Assembly: GCF_003234365.2 (NCBI RefSeq)
Contig: NZ_CP126260.1
Coordinates: 2,294,001 to 2,358,000 of the forward strand
Length of the DNA stretch: 64,000 nt
Source of the DNA: Curtobacterium sp. MCJR17_020
GTDB taxonomy: Bacteria > Actinomycetota > Actinomycetes > Actinomycetales > Microbacteriaceae
Direction: 5' to 3'
Positions 43,107 to 50,984 of the stretch are shown in pieces. The notes beneath the pieces were generated by a model that did no database searches, was not told the origin of the DNA, and saw nothing but the letters and a program-made list of their open reading frames with translations. Made by a program: the position numbers and the translations under genes. Position 1 is the stretch's first letter; every line of letters starts with the position of its first letter.

Positions 43107-44428
43107 CCCGGGTCCCCGAGGACACCATCAGCCGCGGCCTGCCCGGCGAGTCGACCGGCCAGCAGCCGCCGCGCACCCGCCGCGAGGCGCGCGAGCGCTA
43201 CCGCACCAGCGAGCGTCGGCAGGCCCGCGGGCTCCCCTCGACCTCGACCGGTGCACGGTCGCTCCGCCAGGCCGCCAAGCCCGGCGCCTCGCTCGGAGCC
43301 GGGTACCTCGGCCTCGGCGCCGCGGTGCTCACCGCGATCGAGGCCGTCTCCGGCATCGTGTACTTCCTGGTCCGCTGGTCCGACTTCTCCGACCCGTGGC
43401 TGCCCGCGGCCGCCTGGATGCTCTACCTCGTCGCCGCGGTCGGTGTCGGCCTGAGCGTGCTGACCTACGGCGAGCGGCTGACCGGGCTGGCCTTCGTGCT
43501 GATCTGCGTCGTGCTCGCGTGCGTCGTGACCCTCGACTTCATCGGGATCTGGCCCGAGCACGACATCGCCCACACGGCATCGGCGTCGATCGCCGCCGGC
43601 TTCGCGCTCCTGCCGATCGCCACGCTCCGGCCCGCCCGCGAGGTCGCCGCGGCCATCGCGGTCCTCGGCCTGGCGTTCGTCGGCATGAGCGTCGCGTCGA
43701 CCCCGATCACCAACGACACGCTGCCCGGCATCGTGTCCCTGCTCGCCCTGGTCGTCGTGCCGCCGTCGATCGCCCTGTACGTCGTGCAGCGGTTCCGGCA
43801 GCTCGTGCAGCGGGAACTCGACCGGGTGCTCGTGCAGAGCAACGTGCAGGCGCCGCAGTTCGCGGTCGGCATGCTCGCCTCGGACGAGCTCGCCCGACTC
43901 GACCTGGCCGCCGAGAAGCTCCTCGACGCCGTCGCGAACGGCACCGATCCCCTGCCGCTGTCGGACGCCTCGAGCTCCGTCGCCGCCTCGCTCGCGACCG
44001 AGCTCCGCCTGCACCTCATCGAGGGACGGCGCGAGACCTGGCTGTACCACGCGATCACGGAGTCCGACCACCTCGGCCGTTCGGTGAGCGTCGCCGACCC
44101 GGGCGCCCTGGCCGGACACCTCTCGCCCGCCCAGCGCGACGGACTGCTGCAGGCCCTGTGGCAGATGGTCGGCGACGGCCGCACCGCCACCCCCGGCCTG
44201 CCGGTCGTCTCGGTCACGCTCGGCCCGGTCGGGTCCGACGGCCACCCCGTCACCGACGAGCGGATGGACGTGCCGGTCGTCATCGAGTCCCGCGGCGTCC
44301 AGCGCCGACGCCTCGGCCCCACCGCCTGGAGTGCCCTGCAACGCATCGGTCCGTACACCGAGACCGTCCGCGACGGCGCGCTCCACATCGTCGCCCACTG
44401 CGTCGTGGACCGACATCCGTCGATGTAG
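43103..44428 (+). CDS. Membrane protein, probable kinase-like partner of the histidine kinase
   Basis: A 441-residue protein with a charged N-terminal region of about 60 residues, about five helices (70-235) and a cytosolic C-terminal part of 200 residues. That part contains ATELRLHLIEGRRETWLYHA, which resembles the region after the helices in actinobacterial sensor-kinase partner proteins, but no phospho-acceptor His box or ATP-binding G-box can be seen. ATG 43103 overlaps the kinase stop by four bases. The position between kinase and regulator suggests a regulatory subunit. The family is not recognised with certainty. Confidence 0.7.
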   Translation: MTRVPEDTISRGLPGESTGQQPPRTRREARERYRTSERRQARGLPSTSTGARSLRQAAKPGASLGAGYLGLGAAVLTAIEAVSGIVYFLVRWSDFSDPWLPAAAWMLYLVAAVGVGLSVLTYGERLTGLAFVLICVVLACVVTLDFIGIWPEHDIAHTASASIAAGFALLPIATLRPAREVAAAIAVLGLAFVGMSVASTPITNDTLPGIVSLLALVVVPPSIALYVVQRFRQLVQRELDRVLVQSNVQAPQFAVGMLASDELARLDLAAEKLLDAVANGTDPLPLSDASSSVAASLATELRLHLIEGRRETWLYHAITESDHLGRSVSVADPGALAGHLSPAQRDGLLQALWQMVGDGRTATPGLPVVSVTLGPVGSDGHPVTDERMDVPVVIESRGVQRRRLGPTAWSALQRIGPYTETVRDGALHIVAHCVVDRHPSM

Positions 44429-44475
44429 CTGCCGGACACCCGGACAGCCTGCCCGTGCCACGTGCCCCTCCCTCC

Positions 44476-44481
44476 TAGGAT
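44476..44481 (+). promoter_or_regulatory. Candidate -10 (TAGGAT) of the response regulator gene
   Basis: TAGGAT lies 34 bases before ATG 44516, with AAAGGA as ribosome site, so the regulator can be transcribed apart from the kinase. Confidence 0.45.
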
Positions 44482-44515
44482 CGGGCACGAACTGCCCCCG
44501 AGAAAGGACGCCCGC

Positions 44516-45187
44516 ATGGCGACTCCAGAGGAACCCATCCGACTCGCACTCGTCGACGACCACAGGATGCTCCTCGGCGCGCTCACGGAGTGGATCCGGA
44601 GCGCTGCCGACGACATCACGCTGGTGGCCGCGGTCACGACCTGGCCCGAGCTCCTGACGAGCCCGGCGTTCCCGGTGGACGTGGTGCTGCTCGACCTGGA
44701 CCTCAAGGACTCCATCCCGGTGTCGCTGAAGATCTCGACGCTCAAGACCGCCGGTGTGAAGACCGTCGTGATGAGCACCTACTCGGAGCCGAACGTCGTG
44801 CGCGAGGCCCTGGCGGCCGGCGCGCTCGGCTACCTGGTGAAGAGCGAGGACGCCGACATGATCGTCGAGGCGATCCGCTCCGCCCAGCGCGGCGAGCAGT
44901 ACGTCTCCGCCGAGCTCGACCTGGCCATCAACAGCGGCGACGTCGGTGGCGTCCCGAAGCTCAGCGCCCAGGAGCGCCGCGTCATGGCGCTCTACGGCGG
45001 TGGCGAGCCCGTGAAGAGCGTCGCGTACCAGCTCGGCATCTCCGAGGAGACCGCGAAGAGCTACCTCAAGCGCATCCGCGAGAAGTACCGCGTCGCGGGC
45101 TTCGACGTGGGCACGAAGGTGGCGCTCCGGAAGCGGGCGATCACCGACGGCATCATCGTGCAGGACGGCGGCCCGCTGGGCCTGTAG
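44516..45187 (+). CDS. LuxR/NarL-family response regulator
   Basis: A 223-residue regulator. The receiver domain has the acidic pocket ALVDDHRML and phosphorylation site Asp60 in VVLLDLDLKD; Thr/Lys switch residues are in VVMSTYSE and YLVKSEDAD. The C-terminal helix-turn-helix reads LGISEETAKSYLKRIREKY. It probably takes phosphate from the histidine kinase at 41949. A family-A hairpin terminates the operon. Confidence 0.92.
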   Translation: MATPEEPIRLALVDDHRMLLGALTEWIRSAADDITLVAAVTTWPELLTSPAFPVDVVLLDLDLKDSIPVSLKISTLKTAGVKTVVMSTYSEPNVVREALAAGALGYLVKSEDADMIVEAIRSAQRGEQYVSAELDLAINSGDVGGVPKLSAQERRVMALYGGGEPVKSVAYQLGISEETAKSYLKRIREKYRVAGFDVGTKVALRKRAITDGIIVQDGGPLGL

Positions 45188-45225
45188 CGCGTGACGCACG
45201 TGCGGCGGTCTGCCGCACCCCACAT

Positions 45226-45269
45226 CGGACGGGAGGCCCGTGGCGGCGTCGCCACGGGCCTCCCGTCCG
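45226..45269. terminator. Family-A palindrome copy 3 (19-bp perfect stem)
   Basis: Arms 45226-45244 and 45251-45269 pair over 19 bases with a six-base loop. It lies between the convergent response regulator and MFS genes. Confidence 0.75.
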
Positions 45270-45296
45270 GCGCGTGGGCACGCCCACCGCGCGTGG

Positions 45297-46562
45297 TCAG
45301 TGGATGGGGACGGGCGCGGTGATCGGGCCGGTACTCGGCGACGGGGAGCGCAGCGCAGCACGGCGCGTGGTGCGACGCTCGACCGAGTAGCTGACCATCG
45401 TGACGAGGACGCCGAGCAGCGCGAGGACGATGCCGAGCCAGCCCGGCGCGACGAACCCGAAGCCGGCAGCGATGACCGCACCGCCGAGTGCTGCGCCGAG
45501 CGAGTTGCCGATGTTGAACGCCGAGTGGTTGAGCGCCGCGGCGATCGTCCGGGCGTCGCCGGCGACGTCCATCAGGCGGGACTGCACCGCCGGCGGGATC
45601 GCCGACGACGTCGCCCCGAGCAGGAACGCGCCGAGCAGCATGCCCCAGAGCCACTGCGCGGTCAGCACCGTGAGCAGCAGGGCGCCGATGAGCGAGAACA
45701 TGCCGAAGTAGATCGTGCGCTTCACGCTGTGGTCGGCGAGGTGACCGCCCAGGATGCCGCCGACCACCATGCCGATGCCGACGACCACCAGGACGATCGG
45801 CACGAACGACTCCGGCATGCCGGTGACGTGCTGCACGAGCGGCGAGATGTACGAGTAGACGGCGAAGAACCCACCGAACCCGACGGCACCGAGGCCCATC
45901 ACGATCCAGACCTGCGGCACGCGGAAGGCGCGGAGCTCCCGGCCGATCGTCGCGTGCTCGTCACGGGCGCTCTTCGGCACGAACGCCGCGACGGCGAGGA
46001 ACGTGAGCGCGAACAGTGCGGCGACGACGCCGTAGGCGATCCGCCAGCCGGCGAGCTGGCCGACCCAGGTGATCGCGGGGACGCCGACGACGTTCGCGAC
46101 GGACAGGCCGAGCAGCACCATCGCGATGCCCTTGCCGCGCTTGCCCGGGCCCATCATGTCGCCGGCGACGATCGAGGCGATGCCGAAGTAGGCGCCGTGC
46201 GGCAGGCCGGCGACGAACCGGGCGACGAGCACCAGGCCGAACGACGGCAGCAGCGCGCTCGCGATCGTCGCGAGGACGAACCCGACGAGCAGCACGAGGA
46301 TCAGGCCCTTGCGCGGGAACTTCGCCGACATCGCCGCGATGGTGGGAGCACCGACGACGACCCCGAGGGCGTAGGCACTGACGAGCCAGCCCGCGTGCGC
46401 GATGCCGGCGTCCGGGTCGAGGCCGTACTGCTGCGGCAGCAGCGCCTGCGCGATGTTCGGCAGCAGGCCCATCGCGACGAACTCGGTCGACCCGATGGCG
46501 AAGCCGCCGAGGGCGAGCGAGATGAGCGCGGCGGTGCGACGCGCAGGCGTGAGCTGTGACAT
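45297..46562 (-). CDS. MFS transporter (DHA1 drug/metabolite exporter family)
   Basis: A 421-residue protein with 12 predicted helices. The first helix reads ALGGFAIGSTEFVAMGLLPNI, which places it with the AraJ/YdhP-like sugar or drug exporters of the DHA1 family; motif A is in the loop around SAKFPRKGL. The long basic tail is cytosolic. ATG 46562 has no strong ribosome site. The first hexamer upstream is TACACT (minus strand, about 46757), giving a long leader of about 180 bases in which nothing else is recognised. Confidence 0.88.
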   Translation of the reverse strand: MSQLTPARRTAALISLALGGFAIGSTEFVAMGLLPNIAQALLPQQYGLDPDAGIAHAGWLVSAYALGVVVGAPTIAAMSAKFPRKGLILVLLVGFVLATIASALLPSFGLVLVARFVAGLPHGAYFGIASIVAGDMMGPGKRGKGIAMVLLGLSVANVVGVPAITWVGQLAGWRIAYGVVAALFALTFLAVAAFVPKSARDEHATIGRELRAFRVPQVWIVMGLGAVGFGGFFAVYSYISPLVQHVTGMPESFVPIVLVVVGIGMVVGGILGGHLADHSVKRTIYFGMFSLIGALLLTVLTAQWLWGMLLGAFLLGATSSAIPPAVQSRLMDVAGDARTIAAALNHSAFNIGNSLGAALGGAVIAAGFGFVAPGWLGIVLALLGVLVTMVSYSVERRTTRRAALRSPSPSTGPITAPVPIH

Positions 46563-46851
46563 GGGGCCTGTTCTCGGACGACGTCCTGCACGGGCGGCGT
46601 CGGATCGGGGTGTCGGCTGGACGGTGTCGGCGGGGGCGACCCGCGATCGTCGCGGTCCACGTGCCGATCGGCAGCGCGGCCACGCCCGAACGGGGTGCCG
46701 GTCCGGGTTCAGCAGCGAACGGGACGGTCCGGGTGGCGACGACCATCCGGTCCGAGCAGTGTAGACCGCTCCAAAGGCCGAACGGAAGTCCGGCGACCCG
46801 AGCCAGCTCGGTCCGCCGGAACGGACGCCGTCATGACCGAAGGGGACGGCC

Positions 46852-47037
46852 TCAGGCTGCCTGACGCTCCGTGTGGGCAGGACGCGTCGATGCGGGCGCG
46901 AGTTCGGGGAGCTCGTCACGGTGCGTGCAGCCGACGCCGCACTCGGCGCACGTGGCCCAGGCGTTCTCGCCCTGTTCGTCCGTGTCGATGACGACCGTTC
47001 GCAGGTCGCAGTCAGGGCACCAGCCGTCGTGGGTCAT
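46852..47037 (-). CDS. Small zinc-ribbon protein
   Basis: A 61-residue protein with two Cys-x2-Cys pairs, HDGWCPDCDLRTVV and WATCAECGVGC, that should bind one zinc. The rest is acidic and hydrophilic. GAGGAG lies seven bases before ATG 47037, which makes it a credible gene. No function can be assigned; such proteins often act in transcription or translation complexes. A gap of about 290 bases separates it from the MFS start and holds only that gene's long leader. Confidence 0.65.
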   Translation of the reverse strand: MTHDGWCPDCDLRTVVIDTDEQGENAWATCAECGVGCTHRDELPELAPASTRPAHTERQAA

Positions 47038-47146
47038 CACGCGCTCCTCGTCGTCTCGGGGCCACCGGACGTGGCTCGATACGGGCCATGAGACACCCGA
47101 CCACCGACATCCGCGGGAGGGCGTCGGCGTGTCGCGCGGGCCCTCG

Positions 47147-47356
47147 ATGTTCAATGAGCACGTGACCCTCACCGCCACCGTGCTCGCTTCGTGCCCCGCC
47201 GGCGCGCCCGTGAACTGCGAGGACGCCACCGACCCGATGGGCATGGTCATCGTGCTCATCGCCGTGCTCGCCGGGATCGCGCTGCTCACCGTGCTCGTGG
47301 TGCTCGGGCCGGACCCCCGCCGGCGCACCCGGGCACGGCGGCGCGACAAGCGCTGA
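47147..47356 (+). CDS. Small single-span membrane protein
   Basis: A 69-residue protein with a short external part bearing two Cys (LASCPAGAPVNCEDATD), one membrane helix (MVIVLIAVLAGIALLTVLVVL) and a basic tail (RRRTRARRRDKR) that fixes it with the C-terminus inside. The start is uncertain: ATG 47147 or GTG 47162; neither has a clear ribosome site. The stop runs into a 13-base tandem repeat. Function unknown. Confidence 0.5.
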   Translation: MFNEHVTLTATVLASCPAGAPVNCEDATDPMGMVIVLIAVLAGIALLTVLVVLGPDPRRRTRARRRDKR

Positions 47357-47411
47357 GCGCGGCCGCCGAGCGCGGCCGCCGAGCGCGGCCGCCGAGCGCG
47401 GCCGCCGAGCG
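47355..47411. repeat. 13-base tandem repeat, 4.4 copies, each with GCGGCCGC
   Basis: GAGCGCGGCCGCC repeats exactly four times (47355-47406) plus a partial copy. It begins in the stop codon of the small membrane protein gene and ends near the thiamine-binding protein gene. Confidence 0.9.
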
Positions 47412-47425
47412 TTGAGCGCCGATCG

Positions 47426-47734
47426 CTACTCGCCCAGTGCCGCTTCGAGCCGCTCGAGCTTGCCGTCGATCTCGCCGGTGTGCCCTGGTCGGATGTCGGC
47501 CTTGAGCACGAGCGACACCCGCGTGCCGTAGGCGCCCACGGCGTCGGTGGCGCGCTTGACGACGTCCATGACCTCGTCCCACTCCCCCTCGAGTTCGGTG
47601 AACATCGACGACGTCCGGTTCGGCAGTCCGCTCTCGCGGACCACCCGCACGGCCGCGGCGACGGCATCGTGCACGGAGCCGTCCGCCTGTTCGGAGGGAC
47701 CACCGGACGGAGCAACGGAGAAGGCGACGATCAT
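47426..47734 (-). CDS. MTH1187-family thiamine-binding protein
   Basis: A 102-residue ferredoxin-like-fold protein. It starts MIVAFSVAPSGGP and has RVVRESGLPNRTSSMFTELE and a C-terminal helix LERLEAALGE, as in the MTH1187/YkoF-type thiamine-binding family. It may carry thiamine or a related molecule in the cytosol. ATG 47734 overlaps the stop of the upstream membrane glycosyltransferase gene (ATGA), so they are co-translated, an unexpected pairing. Confidence 0.85.
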   Translation of the reverse strand: MIVAFSVAPSGGPSEQADGSVHDAVAAAVRVVRESGLPNRTSSMFTELEGEWDEVMDVVKRATDAVGAYGTRVSLVLKADIRPGHTGEIDGKLERLEAALGE

Positions 47735-48996
47735 GCGTCCATCCTGCCCGCGCCCCGCCCCATCCGCACCAGCTCGACCACGGTCCACGCCAGGATCGCC
47801 ACCTCGAGCACGTTCCGCAGCGTCAGCACCACGAGCATCCACGGCTGCAGCGTGAGCACCTGGTCGTAGTACGCCGGGTAGATCAGCTGCGTCAGGACGG
47901 CGGTGGGCAGCGCGGCGATCGCGATCGGCACGAACCGGCGCACACTCGGCGTCCCGGCGGCGAGCCCCCACACGATCGGCACGGCGAGCCACCCGATGTA
48001 CTGCGGCGACCCGACCTTGTTGGTGGCGATGAGCGCGGCGACGAACAGCAGCGCGAGGACCGGAGCGAGCTCGGCTCGACGAGCACCACGGCGTGCGGCC
48101 CACAGCGCGAGCACGACACCGGCGACGACCACGAGGGCCATCAGCGGCGTCGAGACCGCGGCAGCGGCGTGCGTGCCGGCACCGGAGACCTCGAACGTCA
48201 GAATCTGCTGGTTGTAGAACACGGCAGCACCAGGAGCCCCGAACGCCGCCGCCCACATGAACGGCGTCGCGAGCGGTGACTCGATCTGCAACGCCCGGCC
48301 GGTCTGCTCCCCGATGAACGACAGCAGGTACGGCGCTCCGCCCCAGAGCACGTCGACGAGCACGATGAGCGCGCTGAGCACGAGCGCACCGGCGAGCACA
48401 CCGCGGCGGTGCCCCTTGCGCAGGAGCAGCAGCACGGCGACGAGGGCGGCCGGCCAGACCTTCGTCCAGGCACCGGCGGTGAACAGCGCCGAAGCGACCG
48501 CCGGCCGCGAGGCGACGAACGCCACCCCGACCAGGGCGAACACCGTGGCGACGGTGTCGATGCGGCCGAGCGCGATCGGCCCGAGCGCGAGCAGGAAGAC
48601 GAGCCACCACCACACGACCCGCACGCCACGCGCCGACGAGCTGCCCGCACGCGAGCCGAACGCGCCACGCGCCCGGAACCGCCACAGGAACGCGCACGCC
48701 ACGGCGTCGAGCAGCACCATCAGCAGCAGCCACCCGGAGCCGATCGACGCGATCCCACCGAGTGCCGCGGCGGCCATCGGCACGATCGCCAGGATCGGGT
48801 AGACCCACTCGCCGTCGATCCCGACCCAGAAGTCCGCGCTCCGCCCGGTCTCGATCCACCGGCTGTACGTGATCGTCACGTCGCCGAGCGGCAGGTTCGC
48901 CGAGACCACGGTCAGCCACCACAGCGCCGCGTGCACGGCGGCGAACGCCAGGACGAACCCGACGCGTTCGATCCACGGGTTCCCGGTCCTGCGCAC
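47731..48996 (-). CDS. Multi-pass membrane protein, glycosyltransferase family 87-like
   Basis: A 421-residue protein with about 11 helices. The loop VTITYSRWIETGRSADFW after the first helix, followed by GSPQYIGWL and KVWPAAL, resembles the polyprenol-phosphate-mannose-dependent GT87 family that adds mannose to lipoglycans from the outside. The catalytic Asp is probably in this first external loop. GTG 48996 lies six bases after TACGCT. The DNA just upstream is a 15-base tandem repeat that contains the -10, and longer starts would translate it as Cys/Arg repeats, which argues for 48996. Confidence 0.78.
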   Translation of the reverse strand: MRRTGNPWIERVGFVLAFAAVHAALWWLTVVSANLPLGDVTITYSRWIETGRSADFWVGIDGEWVYPILAIVPMAAAALGGIASIGSGWLLLMVLLDAVACAFLWRFRARGAFGSRAGSSSARGVRVVWWWLVFLLALGPIALGRIDTVATVFALVGVAFVASRPAVASALFTAGAWTKVWPAALVAVLLLLRKGHRRGVLAGALVLSALIVLVDVLWGGAPYLLSFIGEQTGRALQIESPLATPFMWAAAFGAPGAAVFYNQQILTFEVSGAGTHAAAAVSTPLMALVVVAGVVLALWAARRGARRAELAPVLALLFVAALIATNKVGSPQYIGWLAVPIVWGLAAGTPSVRRFVPIAIAALPTAVLTQLIYPAYYDQVLTLQPWMLVVLTLRNVLEVAILAWTVVELVRMGRGAGRMDA

Positions 48997-49002
48997 CGGA
49001 CG

Positions 49003-49008
49003 AGCGTA
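49003..49008 (-). promoter_or_regulatory. -10 hexamer TACGCT in a tandem repeat
   Basis: TACGCT on the minus strand ends six bases before GTG 48996. It overlaps the first unit of the 15-base repeat. Confidence 0.55.
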
Positions 49009-49062
49009 CCGGCAGCGGGCGTACCGGCAGCGGGCGTACCGGCAGCGAGCACACCGCAGCGA
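49004..49062. repeat. 15-base tandem repeat, three copies plus degenerate unit
   Basis: GCGTACCGGCAGCGG occurs at 49004-49018 and 49019-49033, with one change at 49034-49048, then a 14-base related unit. It is the promoter region of the GT87-like gene. Confidence 0.9.
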
Positions 49063-49124
49063 GCACACCCGAACCTGCTGAGAATCCCAGGCTCTCCCAA
49101 CCATGACGTGTCACCGTCTTGCTC

Positions 49125-49835
49125 GTGACCACCGAACCCCCGCGCAAGCGCCGCAAGGCCGTCATCTGGATCTCCGTCATCGCCGCCGTCGTCGTGCTCA
49201 GCGTCATCGGGGCGATCGTCGCGACGAACGTCTACACGAGCAACGAGAACGCGAAGGCGTCCGCGGCGCCGTCCGTGGCCGCCAGCCGCGAGGCCTCCAC
49301 CCTCGACGACGCGGACCTGTCCGGCAACTGGACGGTCGGCGGTGACTCCGAGGCCGGCTACCGCCTGCACGAGGTCCTGAACGGCTCCGACGTCACCGTC
49401 ACCGGCCGCACCGACAGCGTCTCCGGCAGCGCCACCGTCGACGGCACGAGCATCACGAAGGCGACCATCACCGTGCAGGTCGCCGACATCGCCACCGACT
49501 CCGACCAGCGCGACTCGTACTTCCGCGACTCCGCGATGGACACGTCGGCCTTCCCCGAGGCCACGTTCGAACTGACCGAGCCGATCGCCGACGCGGTCCC
49601 GAGCGGCTCGGACACGACGACGGTCACCGCTGCCGGCAAGCTCACGCTGCACGGCGTCACGAAGGACGTCACCGCCGACCTGCAGGTCGGCCTGAACGGC
49701 GACGGCGTCGACATCTCCGGCTCGATCCCGGTCACCTTCTCGGACTACGACGTGCAGGCGCCGAGCTTCGGCTTCGTGAAGGTCGACGACTCCGGCACGG
49801 TCGAGTTCCTGGTGCACGCGACCCCCGCGAGCTGA
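49125..49835 (+). CDS. YceI-family protein with N-terminal membrane anchor
   Basis: A protein of about 236 residues. A basic start (PPRKRRK) and hydrophobic helix (AVIWISVIAAVVVLSVIGAIV) anchor it outside the membrane. The C-terminal part is a YceI lipocalin-like barrel (SGNWTVGGDSEAGYRLHEVL, GKLTLHGVTKDVTADLQV, DYDVQAPSFGFVKVDDSGT) that can bind isoprenoid or similar lipids. GTG 49125 is preferred, with CACCGT seven bases upstream; TTG 49119 is an alternative. A perfect 44-base palindrome follows the gene. Confidence 0.88.
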   Translation: MTTEPPRKRRKAVIWISVIAAVVVLSVIGAIVATNVYTSNENAKASAAPSVAASREASTLDDADLSGNWTVGGDSEAGYRLHEVLNGSDVTVTGRTDSVSGSATVDGTSITKATITVQVADIATDSDQRDSYFRDSAMDTSAFPEATFELTEPIADAVPSGSDTTTVTAAGKLTLHGVTKDVTADLQVGLNGDGVDISGSIPVTFSDYDVQAPSFGFVKVDDSGTVEFLVHATPAS

Positions 49836-49875
49836 CGTCCGCGACGCGCGTCACGCCCGTGACGTGCGCGACAGG

Positions 49876-49919
49876 CGGACGGGAGGCCCGGTGCCAGCTG
49901 GCACCGGGCCTCCCGTCCG
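49876..49919. terminator. Family-A palindrome copy 4, perfect 44-base palindrome
   Basis: The whole of 49876-49919 is self-complementary with no unpaired loop; the centre is GCCAGCTGGC and the arms carry GGACGGGAGGC. It terminates the yceI gene and perhaps the convergent nnrD transcript. Confidence 0.75.
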
Positions 49920-49957
49920 TCCCCGCTCGCGTCCCGGGCCGCGCCCCCTCGCGCATG

Positions 49958-50097
49958 CGTGCGCATGTTGCGACCTTCCACCCGTCGATCCGGTGGTGTT
50001 TCGTCGCAACATGCGCACGAACCCGTTGCGTGCGCATCTTTCGACGGAACACGCGTCGATCACCTCGTGCATCGTCGGAAGATGCATGCGCACCGAA
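49958..50097. repeat. Family-C repeat copy 2
   Basis: A 17-bp stem (49958-49974 with 50003-50019) carries CGTGCGCATGTTGCGAC, followed by further GCGTGCGCAT and GTCGATCA words. Similar words occupy 40285-40420. No gene lies in the 264-base gap. Confidence 0.7.
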
Positions 50098-50099
50098 CG

Positions 50100-50960
50100 C
50101 TACCCGCGCGCGTCGCCGTCCACGACCAGGTCCCGTACGACCCCGGGCAGCTCGCCGATGAGCCCGGTCATCGGGAACGGCCCGCCACCGGACGCCCGCC
50201 GCGCCGCGAGCCCGTGCACCACCGCAGCCGACGCGGCCAGGTGCGCGAGGTCCGACGGCGTCAGCGACGACCCCGCAGCCTCGACGGAACCCTGCCGCGA
50301 CGCCACGAGCGCGCCGAGCACCCCGCCGAGCACGTCCCCGGCACCGGCCGCCGCGAGCCACGGCGTCGCCGACGACGCCACCAACCGGACCGATCCGTCG
50401 GGCGTGACCACGTGCGTGCGCTCGCCCTTGAGCAGCACGACGCTGTCGGTCTGCTCGGCGGCACGGAGCGCTGCTGCGGCGGGATCCTGCTCGATCGACT
50501 CGCGGGAGACCCCGAGCAACGACGCGAGCTCCCCCGCGTGCGGGGTCAGGACGGCGAGCGGCCCGAGGTCGACGAGCGGGATCGCACCGGCATCGACCAC
50601 GACCGGGACGCCGTCGTCCGAAGCGTGTGTGAAGGCCGAGGCGGTCGTGTCGTCCAGGTCACCGAGCGACGACGCCGAGATGCCCGAGCCGACGAGCCAG
50701 GCCTGCACCCGACCGACGCCGGCGACGGACTCGGGGCGACGCGCCAGGACGTGGTCCGACGCCCGCGACGGCCCGACGTACCGGACCATGCCGACGCCGG
50801 TGTGGACCGCGGCGTCGACCCCGAGCACCGCGGCACCCGGGTACTGGTCGGAGCCGGTCGCGATGCCGAGCACCCCACGGCGGTACTTGGTGGACTCCCC
50901 CGTCGGCGCGGTGACCCACGCGGCGGCATCGGACGGCTGGACGGGCACGAAGTCGTTCAC
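50100..50960 (-). CDS. nnrD: ADP-dependent NAD(P)H-hydrate dehydratase
   Basis: A 286-residue carbohydrate-kinase-fold enzyme that repairs hydrated NADH/NADPH (NADHX/NADPHX). Key motifs are LTPHAGELASLLG and AAAGAGDVLGGVLGALVAS, the nucleotide-binding and catalytic region. The epimerase domain (NnrE) found fused in many bacteria is absent. GTG 50960 lies seven bases after TAACGT on the minus strand, and its promoter overlaps that of the divergent HAD gene. Confidence 0.92.
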   Translation of the reverse strand: MNDFVPVQPSDAAAWVTAPTGESTKYRRGVLGIATGSDQYPGAAVLGVDAAVHTGVGMVRYVGPSRASDHVLARRPESVAGVGRVQAWLVGSGISASSLGDLDDTTASAFTHASDDGVPVVVDAGAIPLVDLGPLAVLTPHAGELASLLGVSRESIEQDPAAAALRAAEQTDSVVLLKGERTHVVTPDGSVRLVASSATPWLAAAGAGDVLGGVLGALVASRQGSVEAAGSSLTPSDLAHLAASAAVVHGLAARRASGGGPFPMTGLIGELPGVVRDLVVDGDARG

Positions 50961-50967
50961 CGGCCCC

Positions 50968-50973
50968 ACGTTA
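50968..50973 (-). promoter_or_regulatory. -10 hexamer TAACGT of nnrD
   Basis: TAACGT ends seven bases before GTG 50960 and shares two bases with the opposing -10 at 50972-50977. Confidence 0.6.
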
Positions 50974-50977
50974 CGGT
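50972..50977 (+). promoter_or_regulatory. -10 hexamer TACGGT of the HAD gene
   Basis: TACGGT ends seven bases before ATG 50985. The two divergent starts are only 24 bases apart. Confidence 0.6.
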
Positions 50978-50984
50978 GGAGCGC

